DNA of 64,000 nt from Acheta domesticus. Taxonomy: Eukaryota > Arthropoda > Insecta > Orthoptera > Gryllidae. The position numbers and the translations under genes were made by a program. The notes under the pieces were generated by a model. That model did not search any database and had not been told where the DNA came from. It saw only the letters and a program-made list of their open reading frames with translations. Below, one piece after another: positions 12,245 to 21,010 of this stretch (positions within the stretch are counted from its first letter, which is position 1; each line of letters begins with the position of its first letter). The stretch spans positions 134,864,991 to 134,928,990 of the forward strand of contig JAHLJT010004567.1 of the NCBI GenBank assembly GCA_031308135.1. The letters run 5' to 3'.

Positions 12245-12364
12245 AAATTTCAAGGATAAAGAGGAATCAACCACAATAGTAGACTAATTTTTTTACTGAA
12301 TTTTCAACACAATAAAAAATTATAGTCTACTACTGTGGTTGATACCTCATTATCCTTCAAATTT
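12245..12364. mobile_element. Fold-back (inverted repeat) element, about 120 bp
   Basis: Left arm (about 12245-12290) and right arm (about 12317-12364) are near-perfect inverted copies. Both contain AAGGATAAAGAGG / AAGGATAATGAGG and a shared ATCAACCACA..AGTAGACTA, with a handful of mismatches over about 45 bases. The AT-rich loop is about 26 bases. There is no coding capacity and I could not define a target duplication. Confidence 0.75.
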
Positions 12365-12409
12365 GTTCTAGTGAAACCATTTTTTACAAACTTTGGTTTA
12401 CATCTTTCA

Positions 12410-12548
12410 GGGTAACGGTAAGGGGAAGACACATACAGACAACATGAATGCACACACATACATCCATGCCCGGGGCGGGATTCGAACCCACGACCCAAGG
12501 CAGCAACGGCCTTTCAACCTTAGCGAACTCGGTTATTCAGGCCGGCCA
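12410..12548 (-). mobile_element. tRNA-derived SINE (family S2), copy 1
   Basis: On the minus strand, a GGCCGGCCTGAATAACCGAG head leads to GCTAAGG, then GGGTTCGAATCCC (B-box), GGGCATGGATGTATGTGTG and a CTTCCCCTTACCG end. The copy at about 37594-37712 shares CCGAG..GCTAAGG, the B-box and GGGCATGG.TGTATGTGT, so they form one family. The right (3') limit of the body is not defined and no target duplication was found. Confidence 0.8.
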
Positions 12549-13895
12549 ATCTCATGAATTTTCTATCTTATAGATTCTTTGTATTCCACAGAACTAACCC
12601 AAATAATACATTTAGAGTGAAGAAACCATGCTAATTCGCAGTATTTTCGGATTTGGAGACAAGTTTCATTTCAGTTAAAACGTGGCATAATTTGTTCTTA
12701 AATGTAAAGATACGTAAAAATAAATTATGTAGTAGGTTATTTAAGTAACAAATATAAGAAAACTGAAAGCTAATTTTATGGTATAACGCAGAGAGTTTCA
12801 ATTTTCTAAATTCATTATTTCAGAGAATCATGCAACTGAAATTTCTAGTTTGTTTAAGGCATTTATCCAGGATGCTCAACTTTCAGGGTCGGGATAACTC
12901 ATTCAAAAATGTATTGGTAAGTAGTAGATAATTGTAATGGTATTTTCCAATTAAACTTGCATTAAATTTCAGAGGATATCTAATTTTCTAGCGGATGATT
13001 TTGAGCGATTTCACAGATTTTTAAAATAAATTTACTTTCATTTATTGAAAATTGAAATTACTAAAAAAATTCTCCTGTAAATCAAATCCTTTCTCTTGAT
13101 TTCCATTTAAATTCAGTTTATTTGTGTTAAATGCACGAAAATGTATTAATTAGATAAACTTCTTATCCGGGTGCTTAATGGCAAGGATTTGTATTCCGTT
13201 TGTGTGCTTTCCATCACCAAGTGCAGGGGCAGTGGCGGCCTTGGGCAGAGAGCTCGGTTTCAGATTCGTCCCGCAGCAGGCGTCAATTAGGCACAGCCTG
13301 CGGAGCAGACTCCATTTAAGAACTACTTGCCCCCGAAGAGCGATTCGCACTTGAGGAAACTCGCGACGATTCTGGAATGGAAAACAGGATTCCTGAGCTT
13401 ATCAAGCAGGCAGGAGGCAACTAGACCTCTTTCCTCTTCTTCTAGGGTCATATCTCCAAAGGGATGTTGGCAATCATGTTGTGCGTGGAACTGTCGCCCT
13501 GTCTCGACTATTAAGAAAGGATTAATAATGCTTCAGATGACTTTTCGGAGTATTTAGTGATTTGCATTGGCCTTCCACGCCACGATCGCAAGGTGAAAAC
13601 AAGTATGCCTTACGCGGAATTCGAACACACATTCGCAGAGTAGATTTTCGCATCAGTTTACTAATCTCAGAGGACTTCTCAATTAGCATCTTAATACTTG
13701 TCCCGTAGCAGGAAGACTCCGAAACATTGCACATTTTGTTCAAATAGGTAGCTAAGAATCATACATTCTGTATTCTTTTTACATAAACATGTAGTCCATT
13801 TAATCAGGCATGATGTAATGGAACGATGTATTTGTTGGTATTTTGTCCTATTCCTATTCAAAGTACGCTGGCCAATCATCAATGATTGATTGATT
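12549..13895. other. AT-rich stretch with a mid-GC patch (about 13200-13500)
   Basis: No gene recognised. Frames in the 13.15-13.9 kb interval are short and overlap on opposite strands without a family signature. Confidence 0.4.
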
Positions 13896-14201
13896 AATTA
13901 AGGCAGGGCCGCTCAACCATTTGCTCCGAGGAGGAGCAGTCGGTTGCTCTCTCCTCTTCCGCCGCAGAAAGAGCAAATGACGTCATCAAATATCGATCGG
14001 CGGCGTGTGGCACAGTGGGTCGCGTCGTATTTCTACGGGGTATTTTACGTTGTTCGGAATGAAAAAGTCTCACTGCCCTGGGAAAGGATATTACGACAGA
14101 AAAAAACAATAAAATACTTTTGTAACATTTATTGGAACAGTTACTAGATATAAACATATTAGTGTGATTTGGAAATTAAAAACACGACAATTTGCAATCC
14201 A

Positions 14202-14294
14202 GTATGGGAAGAAAAGTATCTTTTTGCAGATTGCGCCGGCAATGCCAAATATTTAGTTGCAAAACAAGTGCTCAATAACATAAAGAAATTTAAT
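14202..14294 (+). pseudogene. Decayed zinc-finger fragment of hAT/SCAND3-like transposase origin (plus-strand copy)
   Basis: The frame reads VWEEKYLFAD, then CAGNAKYLV, then a KQVLNNIKKFN stretch before losing similarity. The first half is nearly identical to the start of the minus-strand fragment at 14991. The W-x3-YLF...AKCLV layout resembles the BED-like N-terminal finger of SCAND3/ZBED/GTF2I-repeat proteins, which derive from hAT transposases. The Cys pair is missing here and the finger is not functional. The family assignment rests on pattern memory only. Confidence 0.5.
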
Positions 14295-14725
14295 AGCGGT
14301 GACATTACACAGTTTATCATGCTTCTGAATATGAAAAGTATTATAAAGGTTGCACAAAAAATGTTATTAAATAAACTAGTAATAAAAATACTAAAAGTAA
14401 AGGAAATTAACATAAAAAATGAAGTTGATTGCAAAATCAAATACTCTAATTACACCTTTTAAGCGTTTTTTTCGCAATTACTTTCTATATTTGGAAGAGA
14501 TGGCATGGTGCTATTGAGCCGTAGCATGCATTTCCGATTGTGATCTGTAATTGTACTTCTCATTCGAGATTTACAAATTTTCAAAGAAGCAAAAAATTGC
14601 TCACAATTGTATGTTGATCCAAACGTACTTAACAATCGAGGAGTATTCCGATGCAGTTTTGGAAAACGGTTTTGTAGAAGTTCTTTTCCTAAATGCTTAC
14701 GTTGTAGTATCGGTATGCAATGAAA

Positions 14726-14991
14726 TTAAATTCTTTTGTATTGTGTTATTTTACTGCCAAAACAACATAAGAACATCAAAATACATCCAAAACTTACTTC
14801 TAGTGAGGCATTGTTTTTCAGAACACTGAAAACTTCCTTTTGTTCTTCTTCAGCGTACTTGTCATTTTCATCAGCATGATTTAATGTATAATGTCGTTGC
14901 AAATTAAACATCTTCACGTGAAACCCTTTATGTAAACTAAACATTTGGCATAGCTGCCGTAGTCGGCGAAAAGATACTTTTCTTCCCATAC
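14726..14991 (-). pseudogene. Decayed, frameshifted hAT/SCAND3-like zinc-finger fragment (minus-strand copy)
   Basis: One frame reads VWEEKYLFADYGSYAKCLV. A different frame continues KGFHVKMFNLQRHY, then an H about five residues on, an acidic stretch, and NNASLEVSFG. Together they follow the order of the hAT-derived N-terminal finger (Cys-x-x-Cys, ...FN-x-QRHY-x4-H, then the ASLEVS motif), but a frameshift separates the two halves and the second Cys is lost. With the plus-strand copy at 14202 it forms an inverted partial duplication inside one transposon. Confidence 0.55.
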
Positions 14992-15193
14992 TGCATTGAA
15001 AATTGTCGGTGTAGGTGCTCTTGTCTGTGAAGTGCTCGCGACGACTTCCATGTTTCCGCGACTGGAGTTACCGGGACACTGTATCAGAGGTTATCGCCAG
15101 GCGCGCAACGCTCGGGCTCCGGTGTCCCGCTCTCGGCTGACAACACGGCTCCGCGCTGCCGATTTGCTCTGCTTGAGCGGCCCTGAATTAAGG

Positions 15194-15400
15194 TTTAGAG
15201 GGCGCTTCAACTGCCAAGGTCATTGGCGCCCATGTCGAAGTATTTTAAAAAAGGGAATAGGTTCAGTATGTGTTACAGATGGAGCCTACCCTCTACTTAA
15301 AATCATATACATAAAGAGAGACTTGAATTCTACATCGAGTATTCAAGTAGTAGGACAGAAAGAATATATAACAAACACGTAAAATTCATAGTAGAACTAA
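15194..15400. other. Spacer between the hAT element and the LINE; may include LINE 3' end
   Basis: AT-rich after the first 50 bases. I could not place the LINE 3' terminus or a target duplication here. No poly(A) or short tandem tail is obvious on the minus strand. Confidence 0.3.
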
Positions 15401-15459
15401 AAGTTGGCTGTAAAGGGGCCAAAAATAAAACAACAAAAGTAAAACACTATTCTATTCTC

Positions 15460-18400
15460 TCAAATAAGATTATATATTCCGCTTTCCCTCAAGAAGCAAA
15501 AAACTTTTGAGAGCGCGGAATCGTCATCCCCGAGCACCTCCCTTAGCGAGTTGCCCAGGCCATGTCTTCGTCGGTTGCCTAAATATTTCCTGCAGTTCAG
15601 GAGGACGTGTTCCACAGACAGAACCGTCCCGCATGAGTCACATACGGGAGGAGTTTCTCCTCGAAGGAGGAAACCGTGGGAAAAATGGCAGTGTCCAATT
15701 AGAAGACGAGTTAAAATTACTTCCTCACGCCTAGAAGAGCGAGATGAGGAACGCCAGGGAATTACAGAATTCTTTATCCCATTTAGTTTAAAATTGGTAT
15801 TGTGCCACTCTGTTTGCCACGCTCTAAACAGAGATCGTTTCAAGTAAGCCTTAACATCGGACAATGGCACAGCAGGAACGTCGATACGAGTATTACGAGT
15901 AGCAGACTTCGCCGCCAGGTCGGCCAGCTCATTCCCTGTGATTCCCACATGGCCTGGAACCCAACTAAGAACCAGGTCATAGTTGCGGGACATGAGACTA
16001 TGAATCAGGTTTTGAACTGATTTTGTCAGGTAGTCTGACGAAGGCCGGGAGACAGCCTGAAGAGAACTGAGAGAATCAGAACAGAGAACTACTCGCTGCA
16101 GCGTCGTTGACTCGATGTACATTAGGGCTTTGAGTATTGCATACATTTCAGCAGTGAATGTACTGCACTGTGAATGAAGACGATATGATTTGGTGGCCCA
16201 GATGCAATGAAAACTACACGCCACTGCGTCATTGTGCGATGACCCGTCCGTGTACAAGAATAGATGATCCGGATAGGCTTCCCTCATATCCTGAAACTGC
16301 TTCTGGTAAACCAAAGGACTAGTATTTTGTTTGGGAAGATTGGAGAGTCTGAGGTCAATATTGGGGGGAAGGGGTTTCCAGGGGGGAATCAGGTCATTTG
16401 GGGGTTTCACAGGAGTGGGAAGATCGACATTAAGTCCCCGCAAAAGATTTCGCAATCGAATGCCTGGGGGCTGGGGTAGCGATGTTCGAAGAATATAAGA
16501 AGATTCATATTTTGGGCGAGTGATTATTCGGCGACAAGGATGATTAAAGAGGCCTGACACTTTAGCACCATAAGACGCTAATAGAATATCTCGCCTTATT
16601 TTTAAGGATGGCTCCCCAGCGTCAGCTAGAATGCACTCGATTCGGCTGGTGCGATACGCGCCTGTTGAGAGGCGAATACCTGCGTGGTGTATGCTGTTGA
16701 TAGGTCGAAGGGTGGAAGGAGCTGCAGAACCATACACTTCACTACCGTAATCCAATGCTGAGCGAATGAGTGCTCTGTATAACCGCAGTAGGGTAATGCG
16801 GTCGGCTCCCCATGAAGTGCCACTAAGCATTCGAAGAAGATTGAGGGGGGAGACGCATCTGGTTTGCAATGTGCGGATATGAGAGCGCCACGTGAGGGAC
16901 TTGTCAAAAGTCAGCCCCAGAAACCTGGCAGAGTCAGTGAATGGAAGCTGATTTCCTCCCAAGTACAGGATTGGATCGCTATGCAAATGGTATATTCTGC
17001 AGAAGTGCAGTCCAGTGCATTTAGTAGGTGAGAACTTGAAACCTGTCGACATGCTCCATTCATGCAGCTTGTTGAGCACCAGTTGGAGTTGCCTCTGGAT
17101 CACACTTATGCTGCTGGATGAACAAAAAATGGCAAAATCATCTACAAACAGCGATGCCTTCACAGGTTCCCTCACGACCGACGCTATACTATTTATGGCT
17201 ATGGCAAACAGAGTGACACTTAGTACCGAGCCTTGGGGGATGCCGTTTTCAAGGGGGTGACTGTTAGACAGTTTGTCACCGATGCGAACTCTGAAAGATC
17301 TGTCCGATAAGAAATTTTGGAGGAATAAGGGGAGCTTCCCCCTGAATCCCCACGAGTGCAAGGTTCGCAGAATGCCATACCTCCAAGTGGTGTCATACGC
17401 CTTTTCTATATCGAATAGTACGGCAACAAGGTGTTGTCTCAGAACGAACGAGGTTGAAATTTCCGTTGCCAAAGCGACGAGATGGTCAAGGGTAGACCGG
17501 TGTTTCCTGAAACCGCACTGAATTGGTGCCAGTAGGTTTCTGCACTCCAAGGTCCAGACCAAGCGCTGGTTTACCATCCGTTCCAGCACTTTGCAAACGC
17601 AGCTGGTGAGAGAGAGAGGTCGGTAGCTCGATGACAGCGACCGATCCTTTCCCTCCTTCAGAGCTGGGATAACTATGGCTTCTCGCCATACAGCAGGGAT
17701 GGTGTGCTCTTCCCAGATGAGATTATAAAGGCGGAGGAGAAATTGCATCGCCACATCAGGAAGATGTTGTAACATTAGGTTGTGTATTTCATCAGGACCT
17801 GGGGCAGTTCGTCTGGCCAATGCAAGAGCAGAGCGCAATTCCGATATGGAGAAAGGTGTGTTGTAATCTTCACACGCTCTGCAGAAGAAATCCAACGGAC
17901 GGCTCTCCATCCTTTCTTTGATCAAAAGAAAGTCAGGAGCGTAGTTCGCCGAACTTGACATGGCTTCATAGTGCGCGGCGAGTTCCTCTACAATCATATC
18001 TGGGGATGTAATAATTTCTCCGTTTTTCAGGAGACCTGGCACCGTATTTGGTAAAGAGTGTCCTCTTATCTGTCGAATTTTTCTCCATACCAGGCGTGGT
18101 GGCGTGTGACAATTGAGAGACGAAACGTACGCTCTCCACGATGCATTTTTGCTCTCTAAGATAGTTATTCTAGCCTTCGCCCTGCATCTTTTATACTCGA
18201 TTAAGTTATCCACTGTTGGACAGTGTCTGAGGCGTGCCAGTGCCTTTTTTCGAGCACTGACCGCTCTCGAGCAGTTCTCATTCCACCACGGAACGAAAGG
18301 ATGTCGCGGTTTAGCACTTGCCTTCGGAATTGCGATGGAAGCGGCAGCGAGTACAGCGCTATTAAAATGTTCTGTCATTTCATCCACATTTCCGAAGGGA

Positions 18401-19140
18401 CCGTCTGATAGGTTAACATTATTCTGGAATGTCGACCAGTCAGCTCGTCGCACGATCCATTGAGGGGGCCGTGCACAACTACGGCGAAGATGATCAATGT
18501 GGACAATCGTGGGGTAATGGTCGCTTCCATAAAGATCTTCTAATATGGTCCACCGCATAGCAGTAGCAAGTGAGGAGCTGCAAAGGGCTACATCAATAGC
18601 CGTGCTAGAATTCGTAGCTACGGCAAAATGAGTTGGTTCCCCAGTGTTGAGAATAGCCAAATTCATGGTGTCGATGACTGATTCCAAAATAGCACCTCTT
18701 TGATACGTACGAGAGGAACCCCAAAGAGGGCTGTGGGCGTTTACATCACCCACAACCAAGAAAGGTGTGGGCAATTGGTTTATTAGACTTAGAAGGTCAT
18801 CAGCCGACACCGTTTGTCTTGGGGGAATATAGATATTACATACGGTGAGTGAGAGGGACGGCAGATATACCCGCACACAAACTGTTTGAAGGTCAGTGTG
18901 AACAGGGATTTCCGCAGAATGCAGCGAATCCTGGACCAAAGTAGTAACTCCGCCGTGAGCGCGAAGGCCGTCATCGACATCAACCCTATAAGGAGTGAAA
19001 CCGCGAAAGTGTATGGACCGTGATGGAGAAAGATGCGTTTCCTGTAAGCAGAAAATTGATGGTGTATAACGGGACAATAAGAGTTTTAATTCGTCCCGTC
19101 GGAGAGAAAATCCGTTCAGATTCCAGGATAGGAGAGCCGT
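15460..19140 (-). CDS. LINE ORF2: endonuclease / reverse transcriptase / RNase H polyprotein
   Basis: Enzymatic protein of the LINE, expected to nick target DNA and copy the element RNA at the nick. Residues below are counted from the TTG at 19077. Endonuclease: WNLNG upstream of residue 1, LQETH 11-15, GDVNAH 110-115, SDHYP 185-189. Reverse transcriptase: FDIEKAYD 555-562, GIPQGS 612-617, FVDD 644-647. RNase H: catalytic D943 (YTDGS), E977, D1001, D1053. A Cys-x2-Cys-x7-His-x4-Cys motif (1146-1162) closes the protein, as in related elements. The frame is open from 19143, and WNLNG lies about 12 codons in, so the protein must start before 19077. No in-frame ATG occurs until residue 138; an ACG at 19140 in strong context (A at -3, G at +4) is my chosen start. 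About 1226 aa, full length for the family. Confidence 0.9.
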   Translation of the reverse strand, partial: TALLSWNLNGFSLRRDELKLLLSRYTPSIFCLQETHLSPSRSIHFRGFTPYRVDVDDGLRAHGGVTTLVQDSLHSAEIPVHTDLQTVCVRVYLPSLSLTVCNIYIPPRQTVSADDLLSLINQLPTPFLVVGDVNAHSPLWGSSRTYQRGAILESVIDTMNLAILNTGEPTHFAVATNSSTAIDVALCSSSLATAMRWTILEDLYGSDHYPTIVHIDHLRRSCARPPQWIVRRADWSTFQNNVNLSDGPFGNVDEMTEHFNSAVLAAASIAIPKASAKPRHPFVPWWNENCSRAVSARKKALARLRHCPTVDNLIEYKRCRAKARITILESKNASWRAYVSSLNCHTPPRLVWRKIRQIRGHSLPNTVPGLLKNGEIITSPDMIVEELAAHYEAMSSSANYAPDFLLIKERMESRPLDFFCRACEDYNTPFSISELRSALALARRTAPGPDEIHNLMLQHLPDVAMQFLLRLYNLIWEEHTIPAVWREAIVIPALKEGKDRSLSSSYRPLSLTSCVCKVLERMVNQRLVWTLECRNLLAPIQCGFRKHRSTLDHLVALATEISTSFVLRQHLVAVLFDIEKAYDTTWRYGILRTLHSWGFRGKLPLFLQNFLSDRSFRVRIGDKLSNSHPLENGIPQGSVLSVTLFAIAINSIASVVREPVKASLFVDDFAIFCSSSSISVIQRQLQLVLNKLHEWSMSTGFKFSPTKCTGLHFCRIYHLHSDPILYLGGNQLPFTDSARFLGLTFDKSLTWRSHIRTLQTRCVSPLNLLRMLSGTSWGADRITLLRLYRALIRSALDYGSEVYGSAAPSTLRPINSIHHAGIRLSTGAYRTSRIECILADAGEPSLKIRRDILLASYGAKVSGLFNHPCRRIITRPKYESSYILRTSLPQPPGIRLRNLLRGLNVDLPTPVKPPNDLIPPWKPLPPNIDLRLSNLPKQNTSPLVYQKQFQDMREAYPDHLFLYTDGSSHNDAVACSFHCIWATKSYRLHSQCSTFTAEMYAILKALMYIESTTLQRVVLCSDSLSSLQAVSRPSSDYLTKSVQNLIHSLMSRNYDLVLSWVPGHVGITGNELADLAAKSATRNTRIDVPAVPLSDVKAYLKRSLFRAWQTEWHNTNFKLNGIKNSVIPWRSSSRSSRREEVILTRLLIGHCHFSHGFLLRGETPPVCDSCGTVLSVEHVLLNCRKYLGNRRRHGLGNSLREVLGDDDSALSKVFCFLRESGIYNLI

Positions 19141-19151
19141 TGTTTAAAAAG

Positions 19152-20450
19152 TTAAGAGGATTTCTTCTTTTCCTTTTTTCGCCTCTGCCGCCCGAAGGAG
19201 CGAGTGTCCACCCCGGCTGAAGTTTCCTCCGAGGCAGACTCATCCTGACCACTGCTCGACAGGCTGAGAGATCGCTCAGAGCGAGTTTCAGGAGTCGGGG
19301 TAGGTGGTCGGAGTTTCGAGGATCTATCGTTTTTCTTGTCCAGGCCAGCAGGCCGTGTGACATCAGCCTTCTTGCGCGGCTGAGAAGTGGATACTTGTTC
19401 TGTCTTCGTCTGTGTTGTCTTCTTGGGTGGTGTTTTGTATTTTGTGGGGATTATTATTTTCCCACCTTGCAGAGGCGATGTCTCCTCAGGGAAGTCCACT
19501 GGGGATACCTGGCAACAAAAGTTCGCTACTGGGGGAGTAGCACGAGAGGACTGAATGCTCGTCGCTTTGACAGTGTTCGCTAGAGTGCTAGAAAAAGAAC
19601 GCCTGAGATCCACAGGGTTCTTCACCAGGTATCGGCGTTTCGCTTCCGGAAAAGATACCTTCTCCGTCACCCTAATCCTTTGAATCTCCCTCTCTCTCAG
19701 ATATGTGGGGCACTTGTTAGAGTTGGCCGCATGGTCTCCTTCACAATTTACACAGCGGGCTGGTGATGAGCAAGGGTTGGGATCGTGCGCGGAACTACCG
19801 CACTTTGCACAAGCAGGGCTTACGGCCATGCACCTTTGTTGTGTATGACCGAACCTCTGACACTTAAAGCAGCGCAAGGGGTCCGGCACATACTGCCGCA
19901 CGCGAAGGTTATAATAACCACAGCTAACATACTCTGGGAGAGAAGGGAGATTAAACGTCAGGATCAAGGTAGAAGTGGGGATCTCTTTCCCATTCTCCTT
20001 CCTCCTGATCCTGTACACCTCCGTTACACCGTAGCTCTTGAAAAAGGAAAGAAGTTCATCCTCGTTTTCAGTCGCAAAGTCTTCATGGTTGACCACTCCC
20101 TTACATAGGTTAAGGGTAGGGTGAGTGGTCACTTCCACTTGGAGGCCGGCAATCTGTTCAGTTTTTAAAATCTTTTCTATTTGTTCGTCGGTGCGTGCTT
20201 CAAAGAGAATTGTACCATTTCTTTGTCGCACGACCGCTTGAAGCTTTCCAAAACTCTCCTCAATTGCTCGCGCAAGGCGGACCGCACTAACACTTTTGAA
20301 AGTTTTTTCAGTTTCCGAGCAAGACATCAACAGAAACCGAGGCTTTCTTGGTTTATCTTCTTCCCGGAGGAAGAAGCTATTTAGATCAACTGTTCTGTCA
20401 CATCTCCTCTTCCTTGCAGAAGAGGGCAGGGGGGGTTGTTGAGTATCCAT
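19152..20450 (-). CDS. LINE ORF1: gag-like RNA-binding protein with three CCHC knuckles
   Basis: Nucleocapsid-like protein of 432 aa that should bind the element RNA and form the ribonucleoprotein used for retrotransposition. The N-terminus is basic (SARKRR, residues 11-16). Residues about 40-185 probably form RRM-like folds, as in other I/jockey ORF1 proteins; this is inferred from position and hydrophobic pattern. Three zinc knuckles follow: CFKCQRFGHTQQRC (194-207), CAKCGSSAHDPNPC (214-227) and CVNCEGDHAANSNKC (233-247). The C-terminal third is Ser/Thr/Pro/Lys-rich, disordered, and ends in a lysine tract. The start ATG at 20450 has G at +4. The ORF2 frame opens eight bases beyond the end of the stop codon region, in the -1 frame, suggesting coupled termination-reinitiation. 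Confidence 0.9.
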   Translation of the reverse strand: MDTQQPPLPSSARKRRCDRTVDLNSFFLREEDKPRKPRFLLMSCSETEKTFKSVSAVRLARAIEESFGKLQAVVRQRNGTILFEARTDEQIEKILKTEQIAGLQVEVTTHPTLNLCKGVVNHEDFATENEDELLSFFKSYGVTEVYRIRRKENGKEIPTSTLILTFNLPSLPEYVSCGYYNLRVRQYVPDPLRCFKCQRFGHTQQRCMAVSPACAKCGSSAHDPNPCSSPARCVNCEGDHAANSNKCPTYLREREIQRIRVTEKVSFPEAKRRYLVKNPVDLRRSFSSTLANTVKATSIQSSRATPPVANFCCQVSPVDFPEETSPLQGGKIIIPTKYKTPPKKTTQTKTEQVSTSQPRKKADVTRPAGLDKKNDRSSKLRPPTPTPETRSERSLSLSSSGQDESASEETSAGVDTRSFGRQRRKKEKKKSS

Positions 20451-21010
20451 GAGATGGATATAAATTCATCTCCGTGCTCCCCACCCACCATGGAGTCCAA
20501 CAAGGGGACACCCCACTGGGGTGCCAGGGCTGACACGAAGATATAGTAGGGGAATGTCACAGCGCTGCACCGCCGTGGATCCCCCCGCTCACCCTGGAGT
20601 TCAGTGCAAGACCTAGTCCGAGCCGATTGATCGAGAGTGGGTTAGCTCCCGACCGCCCGTCTAGAAGAGTCTGAGGCCAAAGCGAGTGTATTGACACCTA
20701 CAAGGAATGTTCCCCAAAAATACGTAGACGTACCCCTTAGTGCAAGCCAAAAAAACATAGCACCAGGACTAGTTGGGAAACAAACAGGTCTCTCAACTGC
20801 CAGGACACACATTCCCTCCGACACGGGTCGCCATGCACGGCAAACACATGGGTGGGCGTTCAGCATACAGAGAAGGCCAGTGAGGAAGAAAAAGGAGTGA
20901 AAAGAATATACATGACATGAAATGAAAAGCAAGACGATGAAAAAAATGGAGAAAGGAACACTTGAGAGCCTTCTCTGCATCCCCCCGTCAGGACGTGGAC
21001 CAACCCACCT
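20451..21010 (-). promoter_or_regulatory. Probable LINE 5' UTR with internal promoter
   Basis: Between the ORF1 ATG and AT-rich flanking DNA lies mid-GC sequence without a long coding frame on the sense strand. LINEs of this branch carry an internal Pol II promoter in this position (family knowledge). A CCCCACTGGGG palindrome is at about 20511. The outer limit is a guess from the change in composition. Confidence 0.4.

Larger units (their letters stand above)
13896..15193. mobile_element. Non-autonomous hAT-type DNA transposon, complete, with 8-bp duplication
   Basis: The element is 13904-15185 (1282 bp). It begins CAGGGCCGCTCAA and ends TTGAGCGGCCCTG, a perfect 13-bp terminal inverted repeat with weaker similarity further in (ATTTGCTC against GAGCAAAT). 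AATTAAGG lies directly outside both ends (13896-13903 and 15186-15193). An 8-bp duplication with CAGGG-type termini is the signature of hAT elements. The interior is AT-rich and cannot encode a transposase. It does contain two decayed fragments of a zinc-finger domain, one on each strand (14202-14294 plus, 14726-14991 minus). CpG-rich subterminal blocks lie at both ends. Confidence 0.93.
15400..21010 (-). mobile_element. Non-LTR retrotransposon (LINE), I-group-like, both ORFs open
   Basis: On the minus strand there is a 5' leader of roughly 0.5 kb upstream of 20450, then ORF1 (20450-19152), then ORF2 (about 19140-15460) and a short 3' UTR. ORF1 with three CCHC knuckles plus ORF2 with apurinic-type endonuclease, reverse transcriptase and RNase H domains is the layout of the I/Nimb/Loa-like branch. 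Jockey and most R1 elements lack RNase H. Neither frame is interrupted, and the catalytic residues of all three enzyme domains are present. Mobilisation would be by target-primed reverse transcription. Both outer boundaries are approximate, because no target duplication was found. Confidence 0.88.

Noticed and set aside
15507..20384. Many short plus-strand frames across 15.5-20.4 kb
   Set aside because: They are antisense shadows of the LINE ORFs.
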